A stretch of 64,000 nucleotides of DNA from Tsukamurella sp. PLM1 (GCF_023168325.1 NZ_AP025688.1:3224001-3288000); one strand, 5' to 3'; counted from the stretch's first letter, positions 1 through 7,777 are shown. Made by a program: numbers and translations. The notes: generated from the sequence alone by a model not told the origin.

Positions 1-1
1 G

Positions 2-43
2 AGTGAGCCCCGATCCTCGGTTCTCGAGGTATCGGGGCTCACT
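2..43 (-). terminator. Terminator hairpin downstream of whiB7
   Basis: A 13-bp perfect inverted repeat (positions 2-14 pairing with 31-43) encloses a second short stem (15-19 with 25-29). It lies four bases beyond the whiB7 stop codon on the minus strand. The bases that would follow it in the transcript are outside the window, so a U-run cannot be seen. Position and strength fit an intrinsic terminator. Confidence 0.7.
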
Positions 44-47
44 GCGC

Positions 48-347
48 TCAGGCCGCATTCTTCCGCGGCCGGCCGCGCGGGCGCTTGCGGGCGATCACGA
101 CGCCCTGGTCGAAGATCTGCCCTCCCCACACGCCCCACGGCTCGGCGCGCTCGAGCGCGGCGGCCAGGCAGGCGCGCTGCAGGGGGCAGCGCTCACACAG
201 GGCCTTGGCTCGCTCGAGGTCCGACGGGGCCTCGGCGAACCACAGGTCGGGATCGCCGGCGCGGCAGGGCACGCGGCTGTCGATGCTGAGGGAATCGATG
301 GTGCGGACGGTCCCCTCCACGGGACGTTCGTCCAAGATGGTCGGCAC
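48..347 (-). CDS. whiB7: WhiB7, redox-responsive transcriptional activator of intrinsic antibiotic resistance
   Basis: A 99-residue WhiB-family protein that should bind a [4Fe-4S] cluster and act with the primary sigma factor. Four cysteines in the WhiB arrangement are visible: one near residue 28, a CxxC-type set around residues 51-60 (CERCPLQRAC), and the G[VI]WGG turn (GVWGG). The C-terminal AT-hook (RGRPRK) distinguishes WhiB7 from other WhiB proteins; in known WhiB7 it contacts AT-rich DNA just upstream of the -35 element. The start is GTG at 347, preceded by a purine-rich ribosome site inside a hairpin (362-380). It lies beside uvrD2 exactly as in mycobacteria, and is preceded by a long leader with a translated upstream ORF and an AT-rich promoter, which indicates autoregulation and translation-coupled attenuation. 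Confidence 0.95.
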   Translation of the reverse strand: MPTILDERPVEGTVRTIDSLSIDSRVPCRAGDPDLWFAEAPSDLERAKALCERCPLQRACLAAALERAEPWGVWGGQIFDQGVVIARKRPRGRPRKNAA

Positions 348-558
348 TTCTGGTCACCTTTCCACCTGTTGTTCAGGTGGCCTCGGTAGCGGCGCCGGGT
401 AGGCGCACGGGATGTCTCTTCCGGGTGGGTGCGCGAACCGTGTGGCGGTCCCCTCGCGTGATCACGCCCGACGATGCGGGGCGTGCGAGAGACCGGGAAG
501 CCACGGGTTCCGCGCGGTTGCGGGTCCCGTGGTGAATGCGAAGAGGAGGGTCCTGGGA
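348..558 (-). promoter_or_regulatory. whiB7 leader RNA, distal part with candidate attenuator hairpins
   Basis: This untranslated stretch separates the upstream ORF stop (560) from the whiB7 GTG. Read on the minus strand it contains three inverted repeats: a GGTCC palindrome right after the uORF stop (about 548-559), a 7-bp stem CCACGGG/CCCGTGG (501-507 with 526-532), and a 7-bp stem CACGCCC/GGGCGTG (463-469 with 479-485). In mycobacteria the whiB7 leader carries a uORF followed by a terminator that is relieved when ribosomes stall. The arrangement here fits that, but no clear U-run follows any of the stems, so which one terminates is not decided. Confidence 0.55.
362..380 (-). promoter_or_regulatory. 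Hairpin overlapping the whiB7 ribosome-binding region
   Basis: A perfect 7-bp stem, CCACCTG pairing with CAGGTGG around a 5-base loop, lies 15-33 bases upstream of the GTG start. Its 3' arm and the bases that follow carry the purine-rich sequence (AGGTGGAAAGGTG) that would serve as the ribosome-binding site. Folding could partly hide that site, giving a second, translational control layer. Confidence 0.5.
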
Positions 559-559
559 C

Positions 560-763
560 CTAACCTCGTCGCAGGGAACACACGGGGCGCGTGAGCGGTT
601 CGTGATCGACGGCGTACGTCGCCCGCTCCTGGCGCAGTCGCCACAAACGTGGCGTCATGCCGGGCAGGGCGTGGGAGGCCTCGAGACGAACCGCTGCCGC
701 TGCGAACACTCCACCCTCTGCTGCGGTGAACTGCTTGCCTACGTTGATGATTGCGTTGTTCAT
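560..763 (-). CDS. Upstream ORF (67 codons) in the whiB7 leader
   Basis: The ORF starts ATG at 763 and is preceded by AAAGGAGG, a perfect Shine-Dalgarno sequence at about nine bases spacing, stronger than that of most genes here. It begins MNNAIINVGKQF and ends at a TAG at 560, 212 bases before whiB7. A translated leader peptide upstream of whiB7 is established in mycobacteria and streptomycetes, where slowed translation by ribosome-targeting drugs allows readthrough into whiB7. I infer the same role. The peptide is unlikely to have a function of its own. The N-terminal, AT-richer half looks more constrained than the arginine-rich 3' half, which may be out of the true frame if the sequence has an indel. 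Confidence 0.7.
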   Translation of the reverse strand: MNNAIINVGKQFTAAEGGVFAAAAVRLEASHALPGMTPRLWRLRQERATYAVDHEPLTRPVCSLRRG

Positions 764-864
764 TGTCTTCTGCCTCCTTTCGCGCGCGGTTGATCACGTT
801 CCGGCGGGCGAAGCGGCCCAGTGCAAGTGCCTGCTTCGCGCGTCATCCCGTGCGGTCGTGTTCC

Positions 865-904
865 ACAGTATGCGGGCAAAACTATTCACACAAGTTATTT
901 TTGA
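865..904 (-). promoter_or_regulatory. Predicted whiB7 promoter with WhiB7 AT-rich box
   Basis: Read on the minus strand, an A/T tract (AAAAATAA, 895-902) abuts a -35-like TTGTGT (888-893), then 17 bases, then a -10-like TACTGT (865-870). This is the layout of known WhiB7-dependent promoters, where the AT-hook binds the A/T tract directly upstream of -35. It is one of the few AT-rich patches in the first 3 kb. The inferred start site near 858 gives a leader of about 510 bases. Confidence 0.65.
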
Positions 905-990
905 CCTGCGGTTATGCGGCGGGCCGCCGCTACACGTGCTCGGCGTCGCCCAGCGCGTCCGCAGCGGTCACGCTCCGACGGCATTGCCTT

Positions 991-1099
991 GTTCCTCCCC
1001 CGCGCCGCGCCGAAAGGTGCCCCCGGCATTCGCTCCCCTACCCGGCGCCAGGCCTCCGGCGTGGGCTCGAACGTCCCCCACGCGGCGCCGACTCCCCCA
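991..1099. repeat. Dispersed intergenic repeat, copy A
   Basis: This block shares both ends with a block at 31794-31901 on the opposite strand. The left part matches around CCCCCGCGCCGCGCCGAAAGG and a following TTCGCTCCCC; the right part matches around GTCCCCCACGCGGCGCCGA. The middle differs. Both copies are intergenic. A further copy of only the right module follows at 1131-1158. Confidence 0.65.
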
Positions 1100-1130
1100 C
1101 TCCACGCCGCCGGAACTGAAATGCTCCGTT

Positions 1131-1158
1131 CGTCCCCCACGCGGCGCCGACTCCCCCA
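1131..1158. repeat. Partial repeat module, 28-bp duplicate
   Basis: An exact 28-base duplicate of 1072-1099 (starting CGTCCCCCACGCGGCGCCGA), lying about 30 bases before the 3' end of uvrD2. Its 3' edge also forms half of the uvrD2 terminator stem. Confidence 0.75.
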
Positions 1159-1169
1159 GCGGAGTCGGC
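1146..1169 (-). terminator. Hairpin downstream of uvrD2
   Basis: A perfect 9-bp stem (GCCGACTCC at 1146-1154 pairing with GGAGTCGGC at 1161-1169) sits 20 bases past the uvrD2 stop. One arm comes from the intergenic repeat module, so the repeat supplies the terminator-like structure. There is no U-run. Confidence 0.5.
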
Positions 1170-1188
1170 AGCCTCGGAGGACTCGGCG

Positions 1189-3324
1189 TCAGGCGTGCTC
1201 GGCGATGAGGGCGAGCACCTCGTCGCCGTACTTCTCGACCTTCGTCGAGCCGATGCCGTTGATCCGCACGAGCTGTGCGCGGGTGCGCGGCTGGTGCTCG
1301 GCGATCGCGAACAGCGTCGCGTTGGAGAAGATCGTGTACGGCGGGATCTGCTGGTCCCGCGCCTGGCCGGTGCGCCAGATCTTCAGCGCCTCGACGAGAT
1401 CGTCGTTGAGGTCCGACGGGCACTCGTCGCACCGGGAGCGCAGCTTCTCCTCGCGGGTGTCGAGGATGCCGCCGCACACCCGGCAGATGTCCGAGCTGCG
1501 CCGCTTGCCCTTGCTCGGTCCAGAGTCTGCGCGGGGCCGGCCGGCGTCCGCCTGGCCGGCCACGACGTCGAGAAACCGGGTGCGCTTGCGGGTCTTGCGA
1601 CCGCCCTCGTTGCGGGCCAGCGCCCACGACAGGTGGAGGTGCTCGCGGGCGCGGGTCACGCCCACGTACAGCAGACGGCGCTCCTCCTCGATCGGCTCGG
1701 GATCGCCCTTGGCGATGGCCTGCGAGATCGGCACCGAGCCCTCGGTGAGCCCCACGAGGAACACCGCGTCCCACTCCAGGCCCTTCGCCGCGTGCAGCGA
1801 CGAGAGCGTGACGCCCTGCATCGTGGGCGGGTGCTTCGCCTCGGCGCGGGCGCGCAGCTCGCCGATCAGCTCCGCCAGCGTGAGGCCGGGGCGTTCGGCG
1901 GACAGATTCGTCGTGAGATCCACCAGCGCGTCGAGGGCCTGCCACCGCTCCAGGGCACGGGCACCGTCGGGCTGTTGCTCGGTGAGCCCGAGGGGCTCGA
2001 GCGCGCCCCGGACCAGCGCGAGCAGCTCGCTGCCGGAGACGCCGCCGAACTGGCCCGCGCGGTCCATCAGCGCGCGGACCGCCTGGCCGATCTCGGGGCG
2101 CTCGAAGAAGGCGCTGCCGCCGCGCACCTGGTACGGGATGCCGGCCTCGGTGAGCGCGGCTTCGTGGACCGCGGACTGCGCGTTGATGCGGTACAGGATC
2201 GCGATCTCGCTGGCCGGGACGCCCGAGGCCAGCAGCTCGCGGATCCGCCTCGCGACGAGCTTGGCCTCGGCCGGCTCGTCGTCGACCTCGGCGTAGATCG
2301 GGGCGGGCCCCTCGGGGCGCTGGCCGATGAGCTCGAGGCGGGTGCCCGCCACGCGGCCCTGCGCAGCTCCGATCACCTTGTTCGCCAGCGCCACGACCTG
2401 CGGCGTGGAGCGGTAGTCGCGCTGCAGCCGGACGATGGTGGCGTCCTCGAAGCGGCGCGTGAAGTCCAGCAGGTAGTTCGGGGTGGCACCGGTGAACGAA
2501 TAGATCGTCTGGTTCGCGTCCCCCACCACCGTGAGGTCGTCGCGGTCGCCGAGCCAGGCGTTGAGGAGCTGCTGCTGCAGCGGCGTGACGTCCTGGTACT
2601 CGTCGACGACGAAACTGCGGTAGCGGTCGCGGAACTCCTCCGCTATCACCTGGTTGTCCTCGAAGATCGCTGCCGTGACCAGGATCAGGTCGTCGAAGTC
2701 CAGTAGGCGGTTGCCGTCCTGGTCTGTCTTGCGCCGCTCGTACGCCGCGTACACGTCGGCGACGGTGCCCGGCGCCATCGGGGCGGTGCGCCCCGCGGCC
2801 TCGACCGCCACCGCGTACGTCTCGGGAGTGACGAGCGACGCCTTCGCCCAGTCGATCTCGCTGAGCAGGTCGCGGATCGTATCCGTCTCCGGGCGCAGGT
2901 CGCAGTCACGGGCGGCGCGGCCGATCACGGGGAACTTGTTGTCGAGCAGTTCCCAGCGGGTATCCCCGATGGCGCGGGGCCAGAAGTACCGCAGCTGCCG
3001 CATCGCGGCCGCGTGGAAGGTGACGGCCTGCACACCCGGCTGCCCGTCGCCCCCGCCGATGCCGAGCCCGCGCAGCCGGCCCCGCATCTCCCCCGCGGCG
3101 CGGGAGGTGAAGGTGACCGCGAGGACCTGGCCGGCGGCGACGTGCCCCGTGGACACCTGGTGCGCGATGCGGTGCGTGATGGTGCGGGTCTTGCCCGTGC
3201 CCGCGCCCGCCAGCACGCACACCGGTCCTCGCGGCGCGAGGACCGCCTCCTGCTGCTCCGGGTCCAGTGCTTCGATCACACCGTCGAGTATTCCAGCCGG
3301 GCCTGACAGGTCGGCTCGCCGCAC
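1189..3324 (-). CDS. uvrD2: UvrD2, superfamily 1 DNA helicase
   Basis: An ATP-dependent 3'-5' DNA helicase, essential in mycobacteria. Visible motifs include Walker A (GAGTGKTR, about residues 42-49), the motif II region (VDEYQDVTPLQQ), and the late helicase motif (LYVGVTRAREHLHLSW). A four-cysteine motif (CRVCG...CDEC, about residues 610-630) and a C-terminal HRDC-like domain are UvrD2 hallmarks absent from UvrD1. Total length of 711 residues matches the family (about 700). The given start is the longest possible; homologues suggest translation begins some 15 residues later, close to the conserved IEALDPEQQEAVLAP segment. It is adjacent to whiB7 as in M. tuberculosis. Confidence 0.93.
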   Translation of the reverse strand: MRRADLSGPAGILDGVIEALDPEQQEAVLAPRGPVCVLAGAGTGKTRTITHRIAHQVSTGHVAAGQVLAVTFTSRAAGEMRGRLRGLGIGGGDGQPGVQAVTFHAAAMRQLRYFWPRAIGDTRWELLDNKFPVIGRAARDCDLRPETDTIRDLLSEIDWAKASLVTPETYAVAVEAAGRTAPMAPGTVADVYAAYERRKTDQDGNRLLDFDDLILVTAAIFEDNQVIAEEFRDRYRSFVVDEYQDVTPLQQQLLNAWLGDRDDLTVVGDANQTIYSFTGATPNYLLDFTRRFEDATIVRLQRDYRSTPQVVALANKVIGAAQGRVAGTRLELIGQRPEGPAPIYAEVDDEPAEAKLVARRIRELLASGVPASEIAILYRINAQSAVHEAALTEAGIPYQVRGGSAFFERPEIGQAVRALMDRAGQFGGVSGSELLALVRGALEPLGLTEQQPDGARALERWQALDALVDLTTNLSAERPGLTLAELIGELRARAEAKHPPTMQGVTLSSLHAAKGLEWDAVFLVGLTEGSVPISQAIAKGDPEPIEEERRLLYVGVTRAREHLHLSWALARNEGGRKTRKRTRFLDVVAGQADAGRPRADSGPSKGKRRSSDICRVCGGILDTREEKLRSRCDECPSDLNDDLVEALKIWRTGQARDQQIPPYTIFSNATLFAIAEHQPRTRAQLVRINGIGSTKVEKYGDEVLALIAEHA

Positions 3325-3424
3325 GTCGTGCCGCTGCCCCGGGGAGACGACCCCGCCCCGCGCTCCGAACTGTCGCTAGCGTGACACCGCCACCGCTCAC
3401 GCCAACCACCTCGGAAGGACCTCG

Positions 3425-3748
3425 ATGCGTCGATCGCTCACCGCCGGTGTCACCGTTCTGGCCACAGTCACCCTCGTCGCGGGCTGCGGCTCCGCACCGA
3501 GCGGCAAACCAGACAGGGAGGAGGTCCGCCCCGGTCTGGTCACCGTGCTGATGGCCAACCCCGCCAAACCCGACCGCGCGACCGCCGAGCGGATCGCCGA
3601 CTGCATGCTGGATAAGGTCTACGACTCGGCACACGTCAAGACCCTTCAGGCCTGGGCGAAGGGTGAGCAGGACAAGGACGAGGTCTCCGACAACGTCGTC
3701 GTCATGGAGGCGTCGATGGAGTGCAGTAAGTCAGTCACCAGGCGCTGA
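3425..3748 (+). CDS. Putative lipoprotein of unknown function
   Basis: The 107-residue product has a basic N-terminus, a hydrophobic stretch and a lipobox (LVAGC, cysteine near residue 21), so it should be exported and lipid-anchored. Two further cysteines (about residues 61 and 100) could form a disulfide in the mature, mostly helical, charged domain. I do not recognise a family. In mycobacteria uvrD2 and mrx1 are neighbours; this gene and the next are inserted between them, on the opposite strand to uvrD2. The ATG is preceded by GGAAGGACCTCG, a good ribosome-binding site. Confidence 0.7.
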   Translation: MRRSLTAGVTVLATVTLVAGCGSAPSGKPDREEVRPGLVTVLMANPAKPDRATAERIADCMLDKVYDSAHVKTLQAWAKGEQDKDEVSDNVVVMEASMECSKSVTRR

Positions 3749-3774
3749 CGGCGGGGTGCGGCACACTTGACGGC

Positions 3775-4656
3775 GTGCATGAGACCGGCGGTCCACAGCA
3801 GGTATGGGTAACGTCGCGGTCGACCGGTGACCACGAGTGCCGCGGCGAGCTGATGATCGACGACCTCCGGTCGATCGTCACGCACACGCTGGCACACGAA
3901 GGCCCCAACGGACCGAACGGTGCGGTCACGCAATACATCCTCGCCGCCGCGGAGCGGCATCTGCACGACGGCCTACGCAGCGCGCTCGGTTCTACCTCGT
4001 CCCCCGGCGAGGAGACTTCGCTGCTCTCCCGGCTACTCCCGCTTGAGGGCTTCGGCCCCGACGTCCTGGACATCAGCCGTAACAACCTGCGCCGCCGCTG
4101 GGCCACCGCCTCCGACTGGCTCGACGACGTCATCGCATACGCACTGCGCCCGGGCCGAGCCGACGAACACGCGCGCGCCGCCGTCTCCGCCGCGACCGGG
4201 ATGGTCGGGCGCCCCCTGGGAGAACTGATCTCGGCGGTCACCGCCGGCGAGGTCGCCGCTGAACGCGATCCAGCCCGATTCGGCCTGGCCGAGATGATCC
4301 GGACGATGTGGCCCGATCACCCGGCTGTCCGGAGCGCACGGACCACGCTCGACGAGTACGCCCTGCACTGGTGGGTTCCGGTCTACTCGCACATCCTCGA
4401 TGTCTACGGCCTAGCACTGATCGACGGCCTGAAGATCGAGGACTTCGCCCGCCCCCTTCTCGCACTTGTCGAGCACGAAGCCCGAGCGCAGTCCCCAGGC
4501 CACGCCGCCCGTGCCATCGTGGTCCTGATCAGCGGCGCGGTTATCGACACCCGCACCGGATCACGCCTGACCCCGGCCGAAGTCACCGCGCACACGCCGC
4601 CGACGCTGCGCTCCCGCAGCCGGGGGAAGAAGCTCTCGATGACAATGGTTGAGTAA
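3775..4656 (+). CDS. Unknown helical protein with a TetR-like helix-turn-helix segment
   Basis: About 293 residues with no signal peptide or membrane segment. Around residues 97-120 the sequence (ISRNNLRRRWATASDWLDD) resembles the recognition helix and following helix of TetR regulators, and the rest looks all-helical, as in TetR ligand domains. The usual N-terminal placing of the helix-turn-helix is not seen, so this is a weak call. The start is uncertain: the ATG at 3853 is an alternative that removes 26 poorly ordered residues. The stop codon lies five bases before the mrx1 ATG, so the two may be co-transcribed. It is absent from this position in M. tuberculosis. Confidence 0.55.
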   Translation: MHETGGPQQVWVTSRSTGDHECRGELMIDDLRSIVTHTLAHEGPNGPNGAVTQYILAAAERHLHDGLRSALGSTSSPGEETSLLSRLLPLEGFGPDVLDISRNNLRRRWATASDWLDDVIAYALRPGRADEHARAAVSAATGMVGRPLGELISAVTAGEVAAERDPARFGLAEMIRTMWPDHPAVRSARTTLDEYALHWWVPVYSHILDVYGLALIDGLKIEDFARPLLALVEHEARAQSPGHAARAIVVLISGAVIDTRTGSRLTPAEVTAHTPPTLRSRSRGKKLSMTMVE

Positions 4657-4660
4657 TGGC

Positions 4661-4900
4661 ATGAGCCAGCTGACGATGTACACCACCACGTGGTGCGGTT
4701 ACTGCAACCGCCTCAAGACGGGCCTCAAGGCCAGCGGTATCGAGTGGACCGAGATCAACATCGAGGAGGATCCCTCGGCCGCGGAGTTCGTGGAGGGCGT
4801 CAACGGCGGCAACCAGACGGTGCCCACCGTCAAGTACGAGGACGGCACCACTGCGACGAACCCCTCGCTCGCCGACGTCAAGCGCAAGCTGGGCGTCTGA
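4661..4900 (+). CDS. mrx1: Mycoredoxin 1 (glutaredoxin-like, mycothiol-dependent)
   Basis: A 79-residue thioredoxin-fold protein that reduces mycothiol mixed disulfides. The active site CGYC (residues 12-15) follows the first strand, TVPTV supplies the cis-proline loop, and the C-terminal helix carries the expected N-P-S-L-A-D run. The start chosen is the ATG at 4661 (MSQLTMYTTTWCGYC); an in-frame TTG 12 bases earlier is unlikely. It lies near uvrD2 as in mycobacteria, where mycoredoxin 1 is a partner of the SigH-controlled oxidative stress response; sigH is also in this window. Confidence 0.93.
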   Translation: MSQLTMYTTTWCGYCNRLKTGLKASGIEWTEINIEEDPSAAEFVEGVNGGNQTVPTVKYEDGTTATNPSLADVKRKLGV

Positions 4901-4964
4901 CCGTCCGACCTGACGCAGTCCGGTCGTCCGCCTCGATGATCCCCGGGATCCCGCCGGCGCAGAC

Positions 4965-5867
4965 CTACTGCGCCGCCCAGGCCTCGGTGATCGCGCGGGC
5001 GATGGAGATGGAGTTGGGCAGCAGCAGCGGCGCGTCGGGAGCGTCGGTGGACCAGTCGCCGGCGGCGAGCGCGTCGCGCACCTGCGTCCGGCTGAACCAC
5101 CGAGCCTCGGCGATCTCGCCGTCGCGGAACTCCAGCGCCGCGTCCCGGGAGGCGCGGGCGGTGAAGCCCAGCATCAGCGACCGCGGGAAGGGCCAGGGCT
5201 GGCTGGCGACGTAGGTGATCTCGTCGACCTCGATCCCCGCCTCCTCGCGCAGCTCCCGCGCGACGCACTGCTCCAGCGATTCACCCGGCTCGACGAACCC
5301 TGCGAACAGCGAGAACAGTCGCTCCGGCCACTGGTGCTGGCGCCCCAGCAGGACGTGATCGCCACCGTCGTGCACGAGGGTGATCATCGCGCCGTCGGTG
5401 CGGGGGAACTCCTCGCGGCCGTCGGTGGTGGTGCGCACCCAGCCCGCCTTCCCCGGGACGGTCGGCGCACCGTCGACGGGCGAGAACCCGGCGGTGGCAT
5501 GCCAATTGAGGATCCCGAGCGCCTGCGCGAGCAGCGCGGAATCGACCGCGGACAGCAGGTGACCACGCATCCGCAGGTCGGCGCCGTCGAACTTGTCGAC
5601 GCGCAACGCGAAGACGATCGCCCCCTCGACCCGGCCGAGCAGCACCGCGTCGGCGGGTCGCCGCGGCGCGACCTCGTGCCCCCGCGCGAACGTCAGGGCA
5701 GTGCCGTCGAGGTCGAACCGGCCACGCGGATCGACGCGCAGGACCCTCGCCGTGGCCCAGGCCGCGTCGAGGGCGGCATCGTCGGCGCGCAGTTCGTCGG
5801 CGCGATCGACGGGGAAGCGGGAGAGCAGAGGGGGCACCGTCAGGCTGAGCTTTGCCACGCCCGCCAT
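4965..5867 (-). CDS. nudC: NAD+ diphosphatase NudC (Nudix hydrolase)
   Basis: Hydrolyses NADH/NAD+ to NMN(H) and AMP, and in some bacteria decaps NAD-capped RNA. The Nudix box (GFVEPGESLEQCVARELREE, about residues 180-200) is complete, and the NudC-specific motif SQPWPFPRS follows it. The zinc-ribbon position before the Nudix domain has no cysteines: the segment reads FSPVDGAP where E. coli NudC has CxxC. The mycobacterial protein is also degenerate there as I recall. The start is ATG 5867 (MAGVAKLSL), giving 300 residues; the longer frame upstream runs into the divergent sulfurtransferase. It is 14 bases from that divergent gene. Confidence 0.9.
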   Translation of the reverse strand: MAGVAKLSLTVPPLLSRFPVDRADELRADDAALDAAWATARVLRVDPRGRFDLDGTALTFARGHEVAPRRPADAVLLGRVEGAIVFALRVDKFDGADLRMRGHLLSAVDSALLAQALGILNWHATAGFSPVDGAPTVPGKAGWVRTTTDGREEFPRTDGAMITLVHDGGDHVLLGRQHQWPERLFSLFAGFVEPGESLEQCVARELREEAGIEVDEITYVASQPWPFPRSLMLGFTARASRDAALEFRDGEIAEARWFSRTQVRDALAAGDWSTDAPDAPLLLPNSISIARAITEAWAAQ

Positions 5868-5881
5868 CGTAGGCTGTGGCC

Positions 5882-6674
5882 ATGATCGCACCGATCGTGG
5901 ACGCCGCGTGGGTCGCCGCCCATCCGGACGTGATCCTCGCCGACACCCGCTGCTACCTCGACGGGCGCTCCACGCGCGAGGCCTACGACGCCGGGCACCT
6001 GCCCGGCGCGGTGTACGTGGATCTCGATGCGCACCTCGCGGCGCCGCCCAGCGCAGCCGGGGCCGCCACCCCCTGCCGGCCCCCGAGGTGTTCGCCGCGG
6101 GCCTGTCCGCCGCGGGAATCGGCGACGGCGCGACGGTGGTCGCGTACGACGACATGGGCGGCGTGATGGCCGCCCGGCTCGTCTGGTTGCTCCGCGCGCT
6201 CGGCGAATCGGCCGCGCTGCTCGACGGTCCGCTCGGTCCCCTGGACGACACGGGCACCGTCGAACCCGCACCGGCGACGTTCACGCCGAGACCGTGGCCC
6301 GCGGACCGTCTGGCGTCGATCGACGAGGCGGCGGCCGCAACGGTCCCCATGATCGACGCGCGCCCCGCCGACCGCTTCCGGGGAGAGAACGAGACCATCG
6401 ACCCGCGCGCGGGCCACATCCCCGGGGCCGTCAGCGTGCCCTGCCGGGACAACGTGTCCGACGGTGCGCTGCTCCCCGCGCCGCGCTCCGTTCAGTGTTC
6501 GAACGCGCCGGCCTGCGCCCCGGCGCGGACTTCATCTCGTACTGCGGTTCCGGCGTCACCGCGTGCCACAACCTGCTCGTCGCCGAGCACGCCGGTTTCC
6601 CCGGCGGACGGTTGTACCCCGGCTCCTGGTCGCAGTACGCCGGCACGTCCCGCCCCGCCGCGATGGGTGCCTAG
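5882..6674 (+). CDS. Sulfurtransferase, 3-mercaptopyruvate/thiosulfate type (two frameshifts)
   Basis: A two-rhodanese-domain sulfurtransferase of about 264 residues, spread over three reading frames. The first domain starts MIAPIVDAAW and carries the DTR and GHLPGA elements. The frame changes near 6057, then near 6490. The last frame contains the catalytic loop CGSGVTAC, characteristic of mercaptopyruvate sulfurtransferase (SseA type). Adding one base at each join restores a full protein ending at 6674, and the joins lie in G or C runs, so sequencing indels are more likely than a true pseudogene. This gene is not at this place in M. tuberculosis. Confidence 0.8.
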
Positions 6675-7777
6675 TTCGCGGACGCCTTGACGTCGGCGTT
6701 GCGGACGAACAGCAGGCGGTCTCCGGCCTCGACGACGGCGACCGCGGGCGAGTCGACGCGATAGAGATTGCCCTTGCGGACGACGCCCAGGACGATGTTC
6801 GGCAGGTGCCGCGGAGACCGGCCGACCTCGACGCGGGTCACCTCGCGCTCGGCGATGTTGAAGCCGTCGCCCGGTGAGAGCAGGTCCTCGATCATCTCCA
6901 CCACCGACGGCGTCGTGGTGGCCATGCCGAGCAGGCGGCCCGCGGTCTCGGAGGAGACCACCACCGAGTCGGCGCCGGACTGTCGCAGCAGGTGGGTGTT
7001 CTCGGACTCGCGGATCGACGCCACGATCTTCGCCCGCGGCGCGAGCTCCCGGGCGGTCAACGTGACCATCACCGCGGCGTCGTCGCGGTTGGCGCCGATG
7101 ATGATCGAGGCGGCGCGCGGCGCGCCCGCGAGGCGCAGCACGTCGGCCTTGGTCGCGTCGCCGCGGACCGTCACCAGCCCGTCGATCTCGGCCGCCTCGA
7201 GGACGGCCTGGTCGGTGTCCACGACGACGATCTTGCTCGGTTCCATGCCGTCGTTGATCATGGCGCTCACGGCCGTGCGGCCCTTCGTGCCGTAGCCCAC
7301 GACGATCGTGTGATTGTGCACAGCAGCCCTCCAGCGCTGGATCTTGAACGCCTGCCGGGACCGCTCCGTGAGGACTTGAAGCGTCGTACCGACCAGGACG
7401 ATGAGGAAGAGGATGCGCAGCGGCGTGATCAGCAGGACGTTGATCAGGCGCGCGGATTGGGTGACCGGCGTGATGTCGCCGTAGCCGGTGGTCGAGAGCG
7501 AGACCGTGGCGTAGTAGAGGCAGTCGAGGAAGGTGAGCTGCTTCGCGTCGGTGTAGTCGCCCTCGATCGCCGCGTCGCGATAGCCGTCGCGCTCGAGGTA
7601 GACGACGATCACCGCGAGGAACAGGGCGGCGATCGCCACCAGGACCCGCATGCCGATGGCGCGCCACGGATTGGCGTCCCCCGCGGGGATGCGCAGGACG
7701 CTGACCAGCGCGTGGTCGGGGAGGTCCGTCAGCTCGGCTTTGTTGATCCGGCGGCGGAACTTACTGCTTGCGGACAT
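6671..7777 (-). CDS. Potassium channel subunit with RCK/TrkA-N domain
   Basis: A 368-residue two-transmembrane K+ channel (counterpart of Rv3200c). The first membrane helix is near residues 43-62, the pore loop carries the selectivity filter TTGYGD (about residues 96-101), and the second helix follows (ITPLRILFLIVLVGTTL). The cytosolic part is a Rossmann-fold TrkA-N domain with the nucleotide-binding start VVGYGTKGRT and acidic strand end VVVDTD, followed by a TrkA-C-like tail. It should gate K+ flux in response to NAD(H) or another ligand. It ends four bases inside the end of the convergent sulfurtransferase gene. Confidence 0.9.
   Translation of the reverse strand: MSASSKFRRRINKAELTDLPDHALVSVLRIPAGDANPWRAIGMRVLVAIAALFLAVIVVYLERDGYRDAAIEGDYTDAKQLTFLDCLYYATVSLSTTGYGDITPVTQSARLINVLLITPLRILFLIVLVGTTLQVLTERSRQAFKIQRWRAAVHNHTIVVGYGTKGRTAVSAMINDGMEPSKIVVVDTDQAVLEAAEIDGLVTVRGDATKADVLRLAGAPRAASIIIGANRDDAAVMVTLTARELAPRAKIVASIRESENTHLLRQSGADSVVVSSETAGRLLGMATTTPSVVEMIEDLLSPGDGFNIAEREVTRVEVGRSPRHLPNIVLGVVRKGNLYRVDSPAVAVVEAGDRLLFVRNADVKASAN

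Noticed and set aside
5882..6674. Sulfurtransferase as a true pseudogene
   Set aside because: The catalytic loop and both domains are intact and the two breaks match the pattern of single-base errors seen in many other genes here.
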